64,000 bases of DNA. Source: Thuidium tamariscinum (Eukaryota > Streptophyta > Bryopsida > Hypnales > Thuidiaceae). Made by a program: the position numbers and the translations under genes. Below, one piece after another: positions 1 to 12,460 of this stretch. The notes below the pieces were generated by a model. It worked only from the letters and a program-made list of their open reading frames with translations, had not been told where the DNA came from and did not search any database. Each line of letters opens with the position of its first letter. Within the stretch, counting starts at the first letter, position 1. The stretch is taken from the NCBI GenBank assembly GCA_947034885.2, contig OX344749.2, positions 21,405,501-21,469,500 of the forward strand, given 5' to 3'.

Positions 1-769
1 CCACTTAATGGATGCAAATTCTCTTAGGGGCTAGGGCGTAAGCATGGAAATATAAAATAATTGTATAAAATCACCAAATTTGTTTGTAAAGAGAAATTAG
101 ACCTTTATTTTAATATTGTCATGATAAGATTGGGATACTTGGATTTTGGAAATTTCACAATTATATTGCAACTATATGTTTATAGATTTTCTTGTATCTA
201 TTAGAACCAGAGTAATCAAAGTACTATACCCTTCCATTAGGATTGTAAAGTGCCTTTTTGAATGTCCTTGCATGTGATTCCTTTAGTGTTGGAAGTTGAC
301 AAAGACATCATATACTAGTGGATTTGCAATTTAGGGGAGTTTCACTTCTTAAATATTTCTCAATAAATTCCCTTGAAAGACTAATGGAATTGGCATCTAA
401 TACAAGTGTTGCTATGTTTTGAGGACCTCCATGAAATTTGATAAGAATTTTCAAGCTAAAATCATGTAAGGGTCATAAGGCTCATGTTGCCCATCAAAAA
501 GCATCCATCCCTTGATATGTTTAACTTTGGTACATTGGTAAATGCAATCTAAAAACAAAATACACACTTATATCTTATTAGAGAGTGCTTTTTGAACCTG
601 GCTATTCTTCTTACTTTACTTACTTACTTAGGATTTTCAGGGTAGACTTCTTTTTTGTGCGTTCATGCCAAATTAGATAGAAGAGTCAACTTAGGGATCA
701 ATCTTCAAATCAAGGCTAGCAAGAATCACTTGAGATGCTTTGTATTTAACATTAATACAATTGATATGT
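1..769. other. Left flank, AT-rich, no gene seen
   Basis: AT-rich sequence outside the CACTA element that starts at 773. I see no convincing coding frame, no RNA gene and no inverted repeat. A short TACT/TTAC microsatellite-like run lies near 610-630. Confidence 0.5.
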
Positions 770-772
770 AAC
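770..772. repeat. Target-site duplication AAC, left copy
   Basis: AAC lies directly before CACTACAAG at 773 and is matched by AAC directly after the closing CTTGTAGTG at 23085-23087. Three-base duplications are the known signature of CACTA insertion. Confidence 0.85.
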
Positions 773-803
773 CACTACAAGAAATCAGGGGTATATATGA
801 CTG
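773..803 (+). repeat. CACTA terminal inverted repeat, left
   Basis: 31 bp from CACTACAAGAAATC through ATATATGACTG, identical to the reverse complement of 23054-23084. Confidence 0.92.
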
Positions 804-2035
804 GGCTCTAATGACTGCTTGTCCGGTTTGAGTAAACAATGACTTCCTACTCTGTAATTGCACCGTCTCCGCGGTATTCAGACTACCTAAGTCATTTGGT
901 AGTCATCGATACGACTGCAGGATGATGGCCCGATGAAGAACCAACTTCATCATAAGGGTTTCATTGATGTCAATAGTGGCTTGGACGTAGTTCAGGCGGT
1001 TAAGGTGACGTGGCCATCGGAGTCATTACGAAGTTGTTGTGATGTTGAACGTTGCCACTGCTGATGACTCCTTCGGAACTAATAAATGACTTCGGGCTGG
1101 TTTTCTACGTATGACTCAAATTTTTTGTTCTAAGACGGGCAGGGCAGTATCTTAACGTTCACAGCAGTCATTGACGTTGCCACTACACTATGACTGCGGG
1201 AAGAAAAGTATTGTTCGACAGTTATTGTACTCGACTTAGAGTAGCACCTAAGTTGTAGAAATTCATTGTACATATAGATGTCAGTTTACTTTAGTACGAT
1301 TCCATTGTCCTGTACACCTGATCCTTTGGTCCATTGATGTCATTGTTAATCTCCAAATTCAGTCTTGAAGAAGCAATGCATTGGAAGGCTATTGTGTTCG
1401 GAGGCCATGCATGTCAAATTTTAAACCACTTATCCCTCCGAAAAAAGAAGGGTTCTTTTCGAATGAGGCAATGCCCTATAGGCTTCTTGGCAGTTGTAAA
1501 TGCCACTTCCTTTCACATTCTATCAACACTTGAGAATGGAAAGGACCTAGTCAATACTTTTGACTAGATCAAAGTCGTCACCTATTTCATGATGATCTGC
1601 TACAAATGACTATGTACCAATAAAGTTGTTACAAGTATACCGTCTCCACCGTAGAACGCACCTTCATCGCTTTAGAGTGGATTTTAGGCTCATTGCAGCA
1701 TTGTGTAACATTACGACCGGGGAGTCATATATGATGAGTGACGGTGGAATCTACAAGAAACATAGGTTTAGGATGAAGGAGCCACTTTCAATACAAACTA
1801 GCTAGGCCGTGAAAGTCTCAAACTGACTAGTTTCTCCTTCTATTCATTTAATTCTAAGTGCATAGTTCTCTGTACACTTCTTTAGAGGCAACACACAGAA
1901 CTCATATTCAACTACTTCTTCACTCTCCTGCTACTTTTTTGCAACTGAAATTCAACTCCGACTCAACTCCTCAATGACACACACTTAATTCAGATACAAC
2001 TCCCGTGTGTGAAGTTCCCAAACAACTGACATGAA
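804..2035. repeat. Left subterminal region with AATGACTT motifs
   Basis: Non-coding sequence rich in short motifs of the type AATGACT, AGTCATT and GACTTC in both orientations. The same motif recurs in every spacer of the element (3000-3250, 6200-6430, 7440-7960, 12660-12760, 15130-15320, 18360-18640, 22560-23060). In known CACTA elements such repeats bind the TnpA protein. A 77-codon open frame at 1334-1567 is not recognisable and is not claimed as a gene. Confidence 0.7.
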
Positions 2036-5000
2036 TCATGGACATAATTTCAATTCAACTTGTTCTGAAATTCTTTTACATTGTGGTTTGAGAATGGTCA
2101 CAATGTTGAGCGCATTTCCACCTACTAAATGTAGAAAATTCAAGCACCAGGTGGAACTCCCACTCACATCGTAGTACGCTTCCTGAGCTAATAAATTCTC
2201 CTCGGGTGTCAACTCTATGGCCCCGACTAGATTCACAGTTTGTGATGGAATCGGCAAACTCCTGGGAGCTGTAAGTCCGGTGGTCTCCACGGTAGTACTA
2301 ATAAACGCATTCGTGGTGTCCACAACTTCCCGTCTTGCTCTGGCTTCTTTTCTTAGGACAACTTTCCATCCAGGTCTTTCAACAGCATCTGAGAAAAACA
2401 CTTGAGTAGCTTGGCTTGGAAATATGAAAGGCTCTGACATGCGAGGCAATTTGTGTCTGAAGTTCACCATAAGGAAACCAGACTCATCTCTGATATAAGT
2501 AGCATTACCACGATTGTCGGACGGCTTTATCCACTCGCAGCGTAGTAAAATGATCCGTGAATTCAGAGCGCCGTAATCAAGCTCCAAGACGTCTTTCAGT
2601 ACTCCTACATAGTTCACTGATGACTCTTCAGAATTTGTTGTGGACTCCTGAAAAACGGAAGCTACTCCGCTATTGTAGCTCAATAATCGCATTGTGGTGT
2701 CGTCTTCCACTCGAAAGTGGTTACCAAATGCAAGAACCCGTGCATACCGATTAGACCTCTGTGAAGGTTTTTTGCTTAGTAGAAAGATATCCATATCCTC
2801 TGGCTTTCCCAAATCCAAATCCAGCTCTCGCATTGTGCTTTGCATCCACTCTGCCAATGCTGGAGTGGTTAAATTTTCTTCTGATTCCAGTTTCCATTTC
2901 CTGGAGGTGCCACAGAATTCTGTAATTAGTACAATACAAAAAAATGACAGCAAATCATATCCTACGCATACTACTGCGGTGGTCTACACCGGCAATGACT
3001 CTTCTATTTCTCTCCGGCTTCCTTGTGACTTCCCTCGATGAACATTAAGTCATTCTGAAGTCATTCCTTTTGGACATGACTTCCAAAATACTGTGTAACA
3101 TCTTCTATGCGACTGCACTGTCAACTTCAACGCTACTTCAAAGTCGACTTCAATGCTACTGCTGGGTTAGTGCATGATTTCAGCCATCATGACTTGCATT
3201 GTCCTTGGAGGTGAATACTGTTCCCTTTCACAATCCATGACATGAGTTTGGCATACAACTTACGCTACTAGATTTTGCATAGCAACGACATTAGACAGCA
3301 CATATTGGTGTGCCACATCTCTGAGATCCGCTGTCATCACATACGGCCTTCTTGCACCTTGTAGAACCTCCTCTGCATCACCATACTCCTCATCTTCGTC
3401 CCACACACGTCTTTGAGTGGGCTCAAATTTATGCAAGTACTCAGTGACGAAGCCGATACATTCATCTTTCAAATACCCTTCCGCCATACAAGCCTCTGGT
3501 CGTGCTTGATTTCGAACATGATTCTTCAAGATTTTTATGTACCGCTCCACTGGATACATCCACCTTGTGCTAACAGGTCCATACAAGTCCAGTTCCTTAG
3601 CAAGATGGTAGGGAAGGTGCGTCATGATGTCAAAAAAAGAGGGTGGGAATTCAATTTCTATCAATGCCAAGCTCTCTGCCATGTTGGCTTCTAGTGAAGC
3701 AAAATCCACTGGATTGTACACCTTTGTACAAAGGCGTCTGAAGACTTTGCACATCCTCATGACAGCCATTCGAGGCCCGGGTTGCATGAGCCCACGAAGA
3801 GCTAGAGGCATCACCTGTTGCATAAGTACGTGGTAATCGTGGGACTTGAGTCCCTGAAAGTTTTTCTTGCGGATGCACTTCCCTAGATCAGACGAATATC
3901 CACTAGGTGTCTTCAAGTTCTCTATGCACTTGGCAAACTTCTCGAACTCCTCTTCCGTCAAAACATACGATGCTGTAGGTTTCACCATTTTCCCTGCTTT
4001 CTTTGGATGTGCTGTCAGCCACAAATGTGGCCTGACATTCTGCCTTTGCAAGTCCCTACGGACCTTGACAATGTCCTTTTTCCCAATGATTGTTTTGAGA
4101 AAGTTCTTCGCTAGATTCATTTCGCAGTGCATGGTGTCCAGTGTGTAGCGAATGAGAAGATACTGTCAAGAAAGCTAGGAGTTGCATATTAGTTACCATT
4201 GCAACGGTACAGTTATATAATTGTGCCATAGAAGTTAACATCTATTACTGGGTCTCTTTGAGTAGTATTAAATGACTAATTAGCGACTTCATGTACCATA
4301 CAAGTTGTAAGAAAGTGCCCTCCAACTCATTTTTTTCAACTATGGCCAGAAGTTCTGATACTCACCCTCCAATATGGCAATTTGAAAAGGATGCATAGGC
4401 GCTTTAAACCATATATCTTTGATGGGTCCCCAGCAGCGCCGTCTCTGTGTCCAGCTGCTCTCCAAGCTTCGCAGTCCAATGCGTGCTGGATCTGCTCCTC
4501 AATAGTTACCACAGCAGGTTTACCGCGAGTCTCCATGAAGCCATCAAAGTGGTCTTTCATTTCTACTGATCGATATGGGTGATCTTCAGGGAGCCAACGA
4601 CGAGTCCCCTCGTAAGTCTGCTTACTGAGCTCTGTGGAATGCTCGGACCCTAAGTCCTTGCCACACCATGGACAAGCTGCATAGCCTTGATGAGAGAATC
4701 CTCCAACAGTACTATAACTTGGAAAATCATGGGTAGTCCTTAGTAACATAGCACGTAACTAGAAAGCCCTGCTCCCAACATCTTTTGATACATCATGCGT
4801 TGGAATTCCAGCCCATAGCTCTAGCAACTCATCGACAAGTGGTTCCAAATAAACATCGAAAACATCACCTGTGACCGATTCTCTTCCGGGAATCAATAGA
4901 GCTAGCATCATGAAAAACTTTTTGGTGCTCAACCATGGTGGCAAGTTGTAATACAATAATAAGACTGGCCACGTTGACCACGATGATTGATTTTGCTTGA

Positions 5001-6129
5001 AAGGATTGACACCATCCGCTGCCAATACAAAATGAACATTACGTGCATCATTTGCAAAAGATGGATCTACATTGTCTTCAAAGTGGTTCCAAGCTTTGGA
5101 ATCGCAAGGATGCCTCACAAGGCCATCACCACCTTCTTAGTTGCTTCGGTTTGCCGCATGCCACACCATGAGCTTGGAGATGGTAGGACTCATAAACATC
5201 CTCTGCAGGCGCGGAATGATCGGAAAGTGACGAAGCACCTTCACAGGGAAGGCGCGCCTCTCTTCGTCCCTGTACCTGCGCCCATTACACTTTGGACAGC
5301 GCATGGCATTCGCATGATCTCCACGGAATAGCACGCATCCCCGCTCGCACGCATGAATGGTGTTGTACATTAATCCCAGTTTCTTGGTCAAGCTATTTGC
5401 TGCATGATAGGTCTTAGGCAAAGTATTGTTCTGTGGCAGGAGATGCGCATGCAAAATGCGGAAGAGTTCGTTGGCACAGTGGTTACTGACCCCATGCACC
5501 GTGCACAAGTTCATGAGGAGTACCGTAGCTGCAAGTTTGCTGGCCTGAGCTCCATCATATAAATGCTCCAACGACTCTTCAAGCACCCTCCCATCAAAAT
5601 TAGAATTCTCTTGGCCTCTATCCACGGTCTCAGTTCCACCAAGGTTATCATCGCGACATTCTTCATTGTCTGCACCGTCCGCTACAAATTCTTCCATGCA
5701 CTCTTCGTGGATGGAGTCCGTAGTGGCGAAGGCATCCCTGATTTCTTCTTGCAGTCTCTCTACAGAAAAAGGTTCCTCCGGTACTACAACTGTTGCTTGG
5801 TCTACCATCCCCCTAGTGTCAACTGCTGCATCTAATTCTTCGGGCTCATCGGCACAAGGGCCCCAAAATTGCTCCTTCCATTCTTCATCGGAGGAGTCGT
5901 GGATGCCTGGACCTCTCCAAATCTGGGAGTCTGCATCTCTGCCATACCGAATAAGGTGCTCGCGAACGTTACGTATGGCCAATCTCTTCCGGCCTCGACA
6001 TTTTGTACATGGGCAGTGTAACTTCTTGACGTTGTACTCAATAGCCCTCTGTAGTTCACGACTCCATAATCGGTCATCTCGTAGCCTTTGCCTACGAATG
6101 TCAGTAAGTGGAAGCCTGGTTGGTATCAT
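2036..6129 (-). pseudogene. CACTA transposase, TnpD/Tnp2 type, interrupted
   Basis: The catalytic protein of the CACTA element, read right to left. The order of parts is as in the family. The transposase-associated domain comes first, at the start codon near 6129 (CPCTKCRGRK, REHLIRYG, then DSSDEEW). The Tnp2 core runs from about 5560 to 4340 (YHAANSLTKKLGL, IHACERGCVLFR, CPKCNGRRY, RNVHFVLAADGVNPF, DFPSYSTVGGFSHQG, FKLPYW). DUF4218 is at 3260-4160 and a DUF4216-like C-terminus at 2036-2919 (YVGVLKDVLELDYG, EPFIFPSQATQVFF). An intron at 4161-4365 with GTGAGT donor and CAG acceptor joins LPYWR to YLLIRYTLDTMHC exactly in frame. A second intron is likely at about 2920-3265 (GTAAGT donor, TTACAG acceptor), but its phase does not fit, so boundaries or frame there are uncertain. 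In-frame stops at 5137-5139 (TAA) and 4759-4761 (TAG) interrupt conserved Tnp2 sequence, so this copy should not make full-length transposase. Confidence 0.9.
4161..4365 (-). other. Intron within the Tnp2-type transposase gene
   Basis: On the minus strand the exon ends TTGCCATATTGGAGG before GTGAGT, and the next exon follows TTTCTTGACAG with TATCTTCTCATTCGC. Joining them gives W-R-Y-L-L-I-R-Y-T-L-D, which matches the conserved region of Tnp2 proteins where L-D-x-M-H follows. Confidence 0.8.
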
Positions 6130-6655
6130 CTCTGAAATGTAGTCACAATTGGAGCATTTGATAAACTAGAATATGTTCTAGTGTCTAAGAAGTAGGGGTC
6201 GCCAACGCCACAATGTTTGTAGTAGAAACTTAGTATGTCACGAGATGAACTTCATTCCCATGTGTACGTGCCTAACGTCACTTTCGAGCAACTTATATAT
6301 GTCTTCGGTGACTCTCTAATGACAGCAAAATATCTTCTTCCACTTCAAAATAACTGCAAGATGACAGGAATCCACTACTCTATGACAGCATCATATAAGT
6401 CACTGAAGAACATTTCAGCGACCCATTAATGAAGTACAAGAATTTCTAGCCTGTCCGTGATTATGCTTCACCATGAATTGATGTACACATTCAGGAACAT
6501 TGAATTCAAACTATATAAAACCTATCATAAACATTCACACAAAGAACAATTGACAAAGGAAGGAACTAGGACTAGAAGAAGTCTTCAATATACACATTAA
6601 AAAGAAATGAAAAGGATTTCAGACATCCTCTAAGTGTCAAGAAGTTGTCATGTCT
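6130..6655. other. Spacer upstream of the transposase gene
   Basis: Non-coding, with several AATGACT-type motifs between 6200 and 6430. It probably contains the 5' leader of the minus-strand transposase gene: TTTCAG directly before the start codon could be a splice acceptor. Confidence 0.4.
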
Positions 6656-7099
6656 TTACAAGATTGTCTCTAGAACTTCCTGTCTCTCAGGAGAAGATGC
6701 ATGCTTCGAGGAAGTGGACGGTTTCATTGATCCTCCTTTGAAGTTTGATGTATTGTAGGCATTTCTATCTTCTACTTTTGACGTTGTAGTATGACCTAGT
6801 GCCAAATGAAACCAGGATTCAAAACGACGATCTAGTTCTCCATTGCTGGGAGACGTAGCCCGATTCGCAATACCCGGTTCACTGGAGCACGCTGTCAAGG
6901 ATCTTGTACTACCATGAGCACTAGGTGGTAGTATAGTTTTTGTAGGCAGCACCTGTGCTAAGTTGGCCTTTGGAGACAACGTTGTAGACAAACATTTTGT
7001 ATCCCTTGAACTCATATTGTCACTAATATCAGGGCTCATCACCCTCTGTCTTTGACGACGATGCAGAGGAGTAGCTCTGAGTACTCTTTGCTTTGGCAT
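6656..7099 (-). CDS. Unrecognised 147-aa basic, Ser/Thr-rich frame
   Basis: An open frame of 147 codons on the same strand as the transposase gene and just upstream of it. The product starts MPKQRVLRATPLHRRQRQRV and is rich in Ser, Thr and Arg, with no domain that I recognise. It could be a 5' exon of the element's minus-strand transcript or an accidental frame. The length is unusual for this AT-rich setting and there is one clear ATG, but there is no homology support. Confidence 0.3.
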   Translation of the reverse strand: MPKQRVLRATPLHRRQRQRVMSPDISDNMSSRDTKCLSTTLSPKANLAQVLPTKTILPPSAHGSTRSLTACSSEPGIANRATSPSNGELDRRFESWFHLALGHTTTSKVEDRNAYNTSNFKGGSMKPSTSSKHASSPERQEVLETIL

Positions 7100-8699
7100 T
7101 CTGCACCCTGATCAAATATACATCAACTTCTGCATATATAAGTTCTAACACACATACAAGCATAGATGTAGGACTTGCAATTTCATACCTGGGAGCTTCT
7201 ATCAGGGTTGACCACTACAGAGGCGTTTTCTTCAGAGAGGTTTTTGTGCGTAGAGATGTGGTGATGACAAAGTGCAGTCGGGAACCCTTCCACGAGAAAT
7301 ATTGCCTGCAAAATCAATCCGAACAGGATGAATAAACTCACTTCTGTATTTCACAAAGAAGTAGAGCACAAAGACTCCTATATACTTCAATGTTTGAGGT
7401 GTATGTATGGTACCCTAACCCTAATGGATCCACCTTTTCAATGAATAAAAATGACTAATATACCTATGTAAGCAAGTTCAAGTAAAATGACGCCTAGTAC
7501 AATTGAAGCAGGAGTCCCCTGCAAATACAAAGAGAAAAATAACTTCGTAATGACAAGGTGGTAGTTGTTTAGAAGTCATTTACTTCACTGCAGTGACCGA
7601 AATGACTTTAGTATGACAGATGACCAGTCATTTTTAAGTCATTTTCACAAGTGCTTTCCCTCTCCACTATGAACCTTGCAACCATGTTTTTCTGGAATTG
7701 ATGTAGGTCGGGACCCTTTCATTTCATATCCTAATAAGGCGACGATGCAAAGAAGGCAAACTTAGGGATTATTTTGCGATCAGAATCCGGTCATATTGCC
7801 TAAATCTCTATGAAATACACTTGTTTAATGATAGGTACTACTGATGCCTTAGTCATTGCATGGAACTTCAGACTTCAACATGACTGAAATTTGACTTCAG
7901 TGAGTTATACAGTTCGACTTGTGAGTGCACTGTACGGACTTAGAAGGAAGGAAGTGAGCTTTCGTTAATTTGCCACTAAGTGGCAGCAATTCTGATCACA
8001 AGTCTGAACCCGTCATTTCCGAATGATTAGCCTAGTACCTAGTAGTCTTCTTTGTTGTAATTAGTGCACTCAAATACTAATCAAGGGAACATCAAGCCTA
8101 AGCAAGTTTTCTAGCCCATGAGATGTCGATCAATAATTGCATGAATCAGTAATTAATAACGAGCCACCAAAATACAGTTCCTCCATCATGCACTGGTCCT
8201 TCCTCACACACCTCCGTCAACCTCTTCCAGGCTCCACTTTCCATTTCCATTGTGTTCTACCTTGTGAAACACTTGTTTGGGATAGACTTTAGATCGCGCT
8301 ACAACAGTGCGCTACGGCGCCGTCAAAACTTGACCAGTCGCGCGAGTATACTTGAACTCACAGTTCTAAGCGAAATCAGGCAGAGGGAGGACTTATCATG
8401 ACATCAAAGCGGAGGTGTTGGCAACTGGAACTTACCAATGTCTACCGGGCCTGCAATGCAAAGTCCGCCACATGAAAAGAGCGAGTATGAGCTTCAACGG
8501 GACTGCAACGTTGCATGGCTGGCGACAGTGATTCGGTCCGCTTTAGAAGCGAGAGCGGAACTGTAGATTTCCTCCCTTCCCATGCTCTCAATTCATTAGG
8601 TGCTAACACCACTAAGTTGCATTCATGAGAAACAAGTGGAAAACTACTTAGAATAGACCAGACTAGACGTGCGTGGTTCTCAACGTGCACTACTTACAC
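7100..8699. other. CACTA internal spacer, no gene supported
   Basis: Contains AAGTCATT-type motifs at 7560-7640 and 7850-7960. A minus-strand frame at 8442-8690 (82 codons) has no recognisable content. The composition changes sharply near 8700-8740, where the CCGGAT-rich module starts. Confidence 0.4.
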
Positions 8700-9130
8700 G
8701 ACACTTGGGAGGTAATTGTATTAGGGTCTGTCGCAGTCCGGAAATATCATGTAAGTAAAATAGGAAGATAATATATAGAGTAGTTCAAATTTTCAAAATT
8801 TTAAGGTTAAATATGGGGAAATGAAGACAATTAGGGTCTATTTCCCCTTGAGATCCGTCTGCACCGGATTGAGCAAAGAAGTTTTCCGGACTATGGGTTT
8901 CCGGATCCGGATTTCTCAGTATCCGGAACGGAACTTTCCGGGAGACGGAACTTGCTAAGGACGGATCCGATATTGACAGAGACGGATCCGATCCGCCTAA
9001 TGACGGATCCGAGACAATTCCGGAAGGTCGGCACCTACGGGTCTACACCGCCGACCTACGGAAACTAGCTTGACGGCCGGAGAACGTCGCGCCGTTCCGA
9101 GGGGAACTGGGAACGCAGGGTACCGACTCG

Positions 9131-9138
9131 TATATAAA
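9131..9138 (+). promoter_or_regulatory. TATA box of the CCGGAT-rich module
   Basis: TATATAAA lies about 140 bp before the first start codon of the 9274-11298 coding region. Upstream (8880-9060) is an array of CGGATCCG / TCCGGA words. Confidence 0.55.
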
Positions 9139-9273
9139 CCCTTCCTCTCCACTTCATTTTTCCTTTTCGATTTGGCAAATCGAGGTACGGCTTGTGTGCA
9201 GGTTTTGGAGCGCGTATAGAGAGAGAAAGAGTGGTGAGCAGTAGAGATCGGTTCCGGGTTTAGTTCAGGGTCG

Positions 9274-11298
9274 GTGCCGACCGCACCGACAAGTTCCGAC
9301 TCGGGCGGAGAGATGGCGAGTTCCTCCAATCCGAAGCGAGCGGTAGTGACGGCCAAGGCAATTTCGCCAGTCATCCCTTCCGATCCGCAGCATCGAAAGG
9401 AGTTAGAAGATGATCTAGTCTTCCTAGGGTGTCATGGGTTGATTCGGCGCCCTTGGAGTGTGAAGAGTGACGAGATAGTACAAGAAATCCTCTCAGGAGT
9501 CCCGAATCAGTACGAACTCACAGTGAGGGGTAGACCGAGTGCCTGGACGCCGGATATCTGGGCGAATGTATACGGTTTTGATAAAACCGGATTAGGTCTA
9601 GCTCCCCGGACGGACAAGTTTGGTGTTAACAAGTTCCGGAATCCGCCCCACCCTAAGGACGGATACTCAGTTCCGGATTGCACCAACGACCGGCATAGAC
9701 GGATGTTGGAATTCTTGATTCCCATCCTCTATCCGGAAAAGCCTACCCGTGTCACCGTAACGGTAGCGAACACCATCTTCGGGTGTTTTGAGAAACGGAT
9801 AGTCAACTGGGGTATAGTCCTCCAGTGGGTAGTTAACCGGCTAGCCGAGCATGTGGGACGGGAGAAGACCAGCACTATCAGCGGCTATCTCTTCCACCTG
9901 TACCACCACCATGATGTACTGAGTGGCCCGGAACTCCTCCGCTATGAGATGGGAGTTCAGATCCTCAAGTATGGCTTGACGGATGAGTTGGAGAAGGAGC
10001 CGGAGGACCCGGAAGACGAGCCGATGGACGAGGACCCGGAAGAGCAGAAGCCGGTCAGCCAGCCGGAACGGAAGAAGTCCACAACGCCGGATAAGAGAGG
10101 ACACCCAGACCCGGATCCACCCGGATCAACCCTAGGGAAGAAGAAGCGGAACCACTTCGACACCATCATCCGTCACGCCATGATGGCGCACGCAGACAAC
10201 AACCAATATGAGGCGGTACTCGAACAGATTGTCACGAAGCTGGGCGCAGTGAAGATCGAAGACATTCCGGAAATCCTCAACCGTCTTCCGACTCAAGAGG
10301 TGTTGCGGAAGAAAGACGAAGAGATCCAGAAGTAGGAAGACGTGGCCCGGAATCAGACGGATAAAATCCGACAGGCGGAAGATCTGGCCCGGATAGCTGA
10401 AGAGGGACGACGGAAGGCGGAAGAGGAGCGGAATGGGCTCCAGAGCACGGTGACGTACCTGGAGAGTGATCTCAGTGTCGCCAACGGGAAGATCGTGGAG
10501 GCCACCTCCTTGGTTCGAAACCTGCAGGAGTTGGTGGCCCAGCCGGCGGATACGGTGATCAGAGCGAAACTGTTTTCCGCCCGGCTGATGACGGAAGGGC
10601 ACGTCACCGGATCGAAAGTCATCACCATCTTGGTGGATTATCAGGCCAAGATGGAAGGGGTGTTGAAGGAGATGAGGGCCTTAATTGGGGCTCTCAATCC
10701 GGAGTTGGGGGAAGGACTGTCGAGCTTGCTCAACCAGCAGGTGTTTACGGACTTCAGCCCCGGTGCGCAAGGACGGATGTCGACGGATCGGAAACTACTC
10801 GAAAACTCGCCGGTCGTGAAGAACCTCGGCGAGCTCGGATCGGATCCGAATGCGGCCGGACCGTCCAACACACCTACGGATCCGCAAGAGAAGAGGGCAT
10901 CACCACGGCTCGACCTGGAGATCCGGATGAAGGCCCTAGCTAATCCGGCCAGGGAGAATCCGGAGAAGTTCGCCCACATGAACGAGCCAGACAGGGTTCC
11001 GGGTAAGGATCCGCGCAGCAAGACAGTCATCTTGGATGACTCGGACAGGGAAGATAATCCGCCCTTCACCATCCGTGATGAAGTTAGGGGTCAGGGCGGA
11101 TTTCAGGGAATAGAGCATTCAGAAAGCTCCGAGGCGGATTCGGAGGAGACTTCGACGGAAGACAGCGGAACCCCACCAGTTCCGATTCAGCCAAGGCAGA
11201 CTCGATCCGCCACCAAGAAGGCCCCTCCTCCCCAGGCAGCGACTCAGAGGAGCTCAGTCCCGCCCAAGGGTACTACATCGAAGCGGGCACGTAAATAG
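9274..11298 (+). pseudogene. Gag-like or coiled-coil protein, broken
   Basis: A coding region of about 670 codons that looks broken by about one interruption. The N-terminal 230 residues form a globular-looking domain (motifs SAWTPDIWANVYGF, FGCFEKRIVNWG, LHHHHD-like tail) resembling the capsid-like or 'putative plant transposon protein' accessory domains. I do not recognise it firmly. A Glu/Asp/Pro-rich linker follows, then a Lys/Glu/Arg-rich coiled coil, and then a Ser/Pro/Thr-rich basic tail ending KGTTSKRARK. An internal start at 9313 (MASSSNPKR) is a plausible alternative beginning. No reverse transcriptase, integrase or protease is present in the module. Function is unknown, and a nucleic-acid-binding or structural role is only a guess from the basic tail and coiled coil. 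Confidence 0.5.
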
Positions 11299-12460
11299 GG
11301 CATAGTTAGGATTTTTGGTTTTTGGACGGAAGTTTCCTGGACGGATTTCCAGGGTGTGGGCCCCGATCCGGAACTTTAGGATCAACTGATCGGACCTTTC
11401 CGGATAATCCGGTTGGGCTCCGATTGGTTGTTGCGGATTTTCTGTTGCCTTGTTGGCATTCCGTTTCTGTTTTTAGGCTTTGACTTTTGTTTCGATTTGT
11501 GCTTTTAAGGGGCAGGCAAGTTAGTTGGCCTGTCATTCCCTCCTAGTGCATATTCCATTGTATTTCATTCCCTTCTTTAATCTGAGCCGGCGGATGGACA
11601 TTCTAGCTCTGACTTATGTTTGAGTTTATCTTGGGGTGTTTGTTGAGGTGTTGAGAGTCAAGAAGGACGGGTGAGGAGGAATCCGGATTCCGAGGCACTT
11701 GAAATCTGAACTGAGTGACCAACTTCCGAGAGTTAGGACCTTGAATCGTGAGTTTGAGCGTAGAGCCTTGAATTCACCGGAATGGTGATCCGGTGTGAGT
11801 CCAGGAGTGACGAGGAGGAGGTTCCGGAACCGCAGGGGCGGATCCGTGCGGAGTTTAGCAGCCGCCATAGGAAAGTTCCGTCCATCGGAAGGCCGCCAAC
11901 CACTGAGTCGATCCGAAGAACTGGGAAAGTACGTCCTTTCGGGTCTAGGGGTTTTAGAATCTGTCGTTGTAGTAAGGGCAAGCGAACTTAGTCCTGAGTG
12001 ACCTGCTAACCGGATTGGCCTAGAGCTATCCGGGAAGTTGTGAGGATCCGGTTCCGGCCTTAAGGCAACACCGGATATATTTTGGTGTTTTCGTGTGTTT
12101 TGTTTGAGAGGAGAGAACATGAGGTTTACGAGTGGTAAGTCCCTACCCCTCTAAAGATCAAGAGAGGACTCCCTGAGGGTAAAACAGGGGTATCAAAAAC
12201 CGATTATTGAGTGACGGAACCAGATTCCGGATTGAGACGAATCCGAGTGAAGGTGAGATCCGGATCCGAGAAAGCGATCCAGTCATAGTTGAGAGGCGGA
12301 TTCGGAAAGGTAAGACGGATCCGGAAAAAGAGTCCGGGAGACAAGTGGTATTCCGGATTAAGAGTAGTAACTTGGGGTGTTTTGATCCGAGAAACCTAGA
12401 AACCGGAAAACGCAACTATTAGTAACGTCTGGAATCTCCTGGGACGATATTCCGTGTCAT
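11299..12460 (+). other. 3' part of the CCGGAT-rich module, non-coding
   Basis: Keeps the CCGGAT-rich composition up to about 12405 but shows no convincing frame. It ends in ordinary AT-richer CACTA spacer. A GGGGTATCAAAAACCG stretch near 12188 faintly resembles a tRNA-Met primer site, but no neighbouring LTR supports that reading. Confidence 0.4.

Larger units (their letters stand above)
8700..12460 (+). mobile_element. CCGGAT-rich module inside the CACTA element
   Basis: A block of about 3.7 kb set apart from its surroundings by dense CCGGA, CGGATCC and TCCGGAA words in coding and non-coding parts alike. It has its own TATA box (9131-9138), a long plus-strand coding region (9274-11298) and about 1.1 kb of trailing non-coding sequence. 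I find no paired long terminal repeats and no convincing target duplication, so the ends are set by composition only. It may be a gag-like remnant of a retroelement or a gene picked up by the CACTA element. If it is a retroelement, it is a decayed one. Confidence 0.5.

Noticed and set aside
1334-1567. 77-codon plus-strand frame in the left CACTA subterminal region
   Set aside because: No recognisable domain and no splice or promoter context; probably chance.
9841-11118. Minus-strand frames opposite the CCGGAT-rich coding region
   Set aside because: They mirror the plus-strand coding region, and the plus-strand product has the more protein-like domain order, promoter and length.
8700-12460. 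A complete LTR retrotransposon
   Set aside because: No paired long repeats, no 5-bp duplication and no polymerase or integrase region could be found, so only a possible relic is stated.
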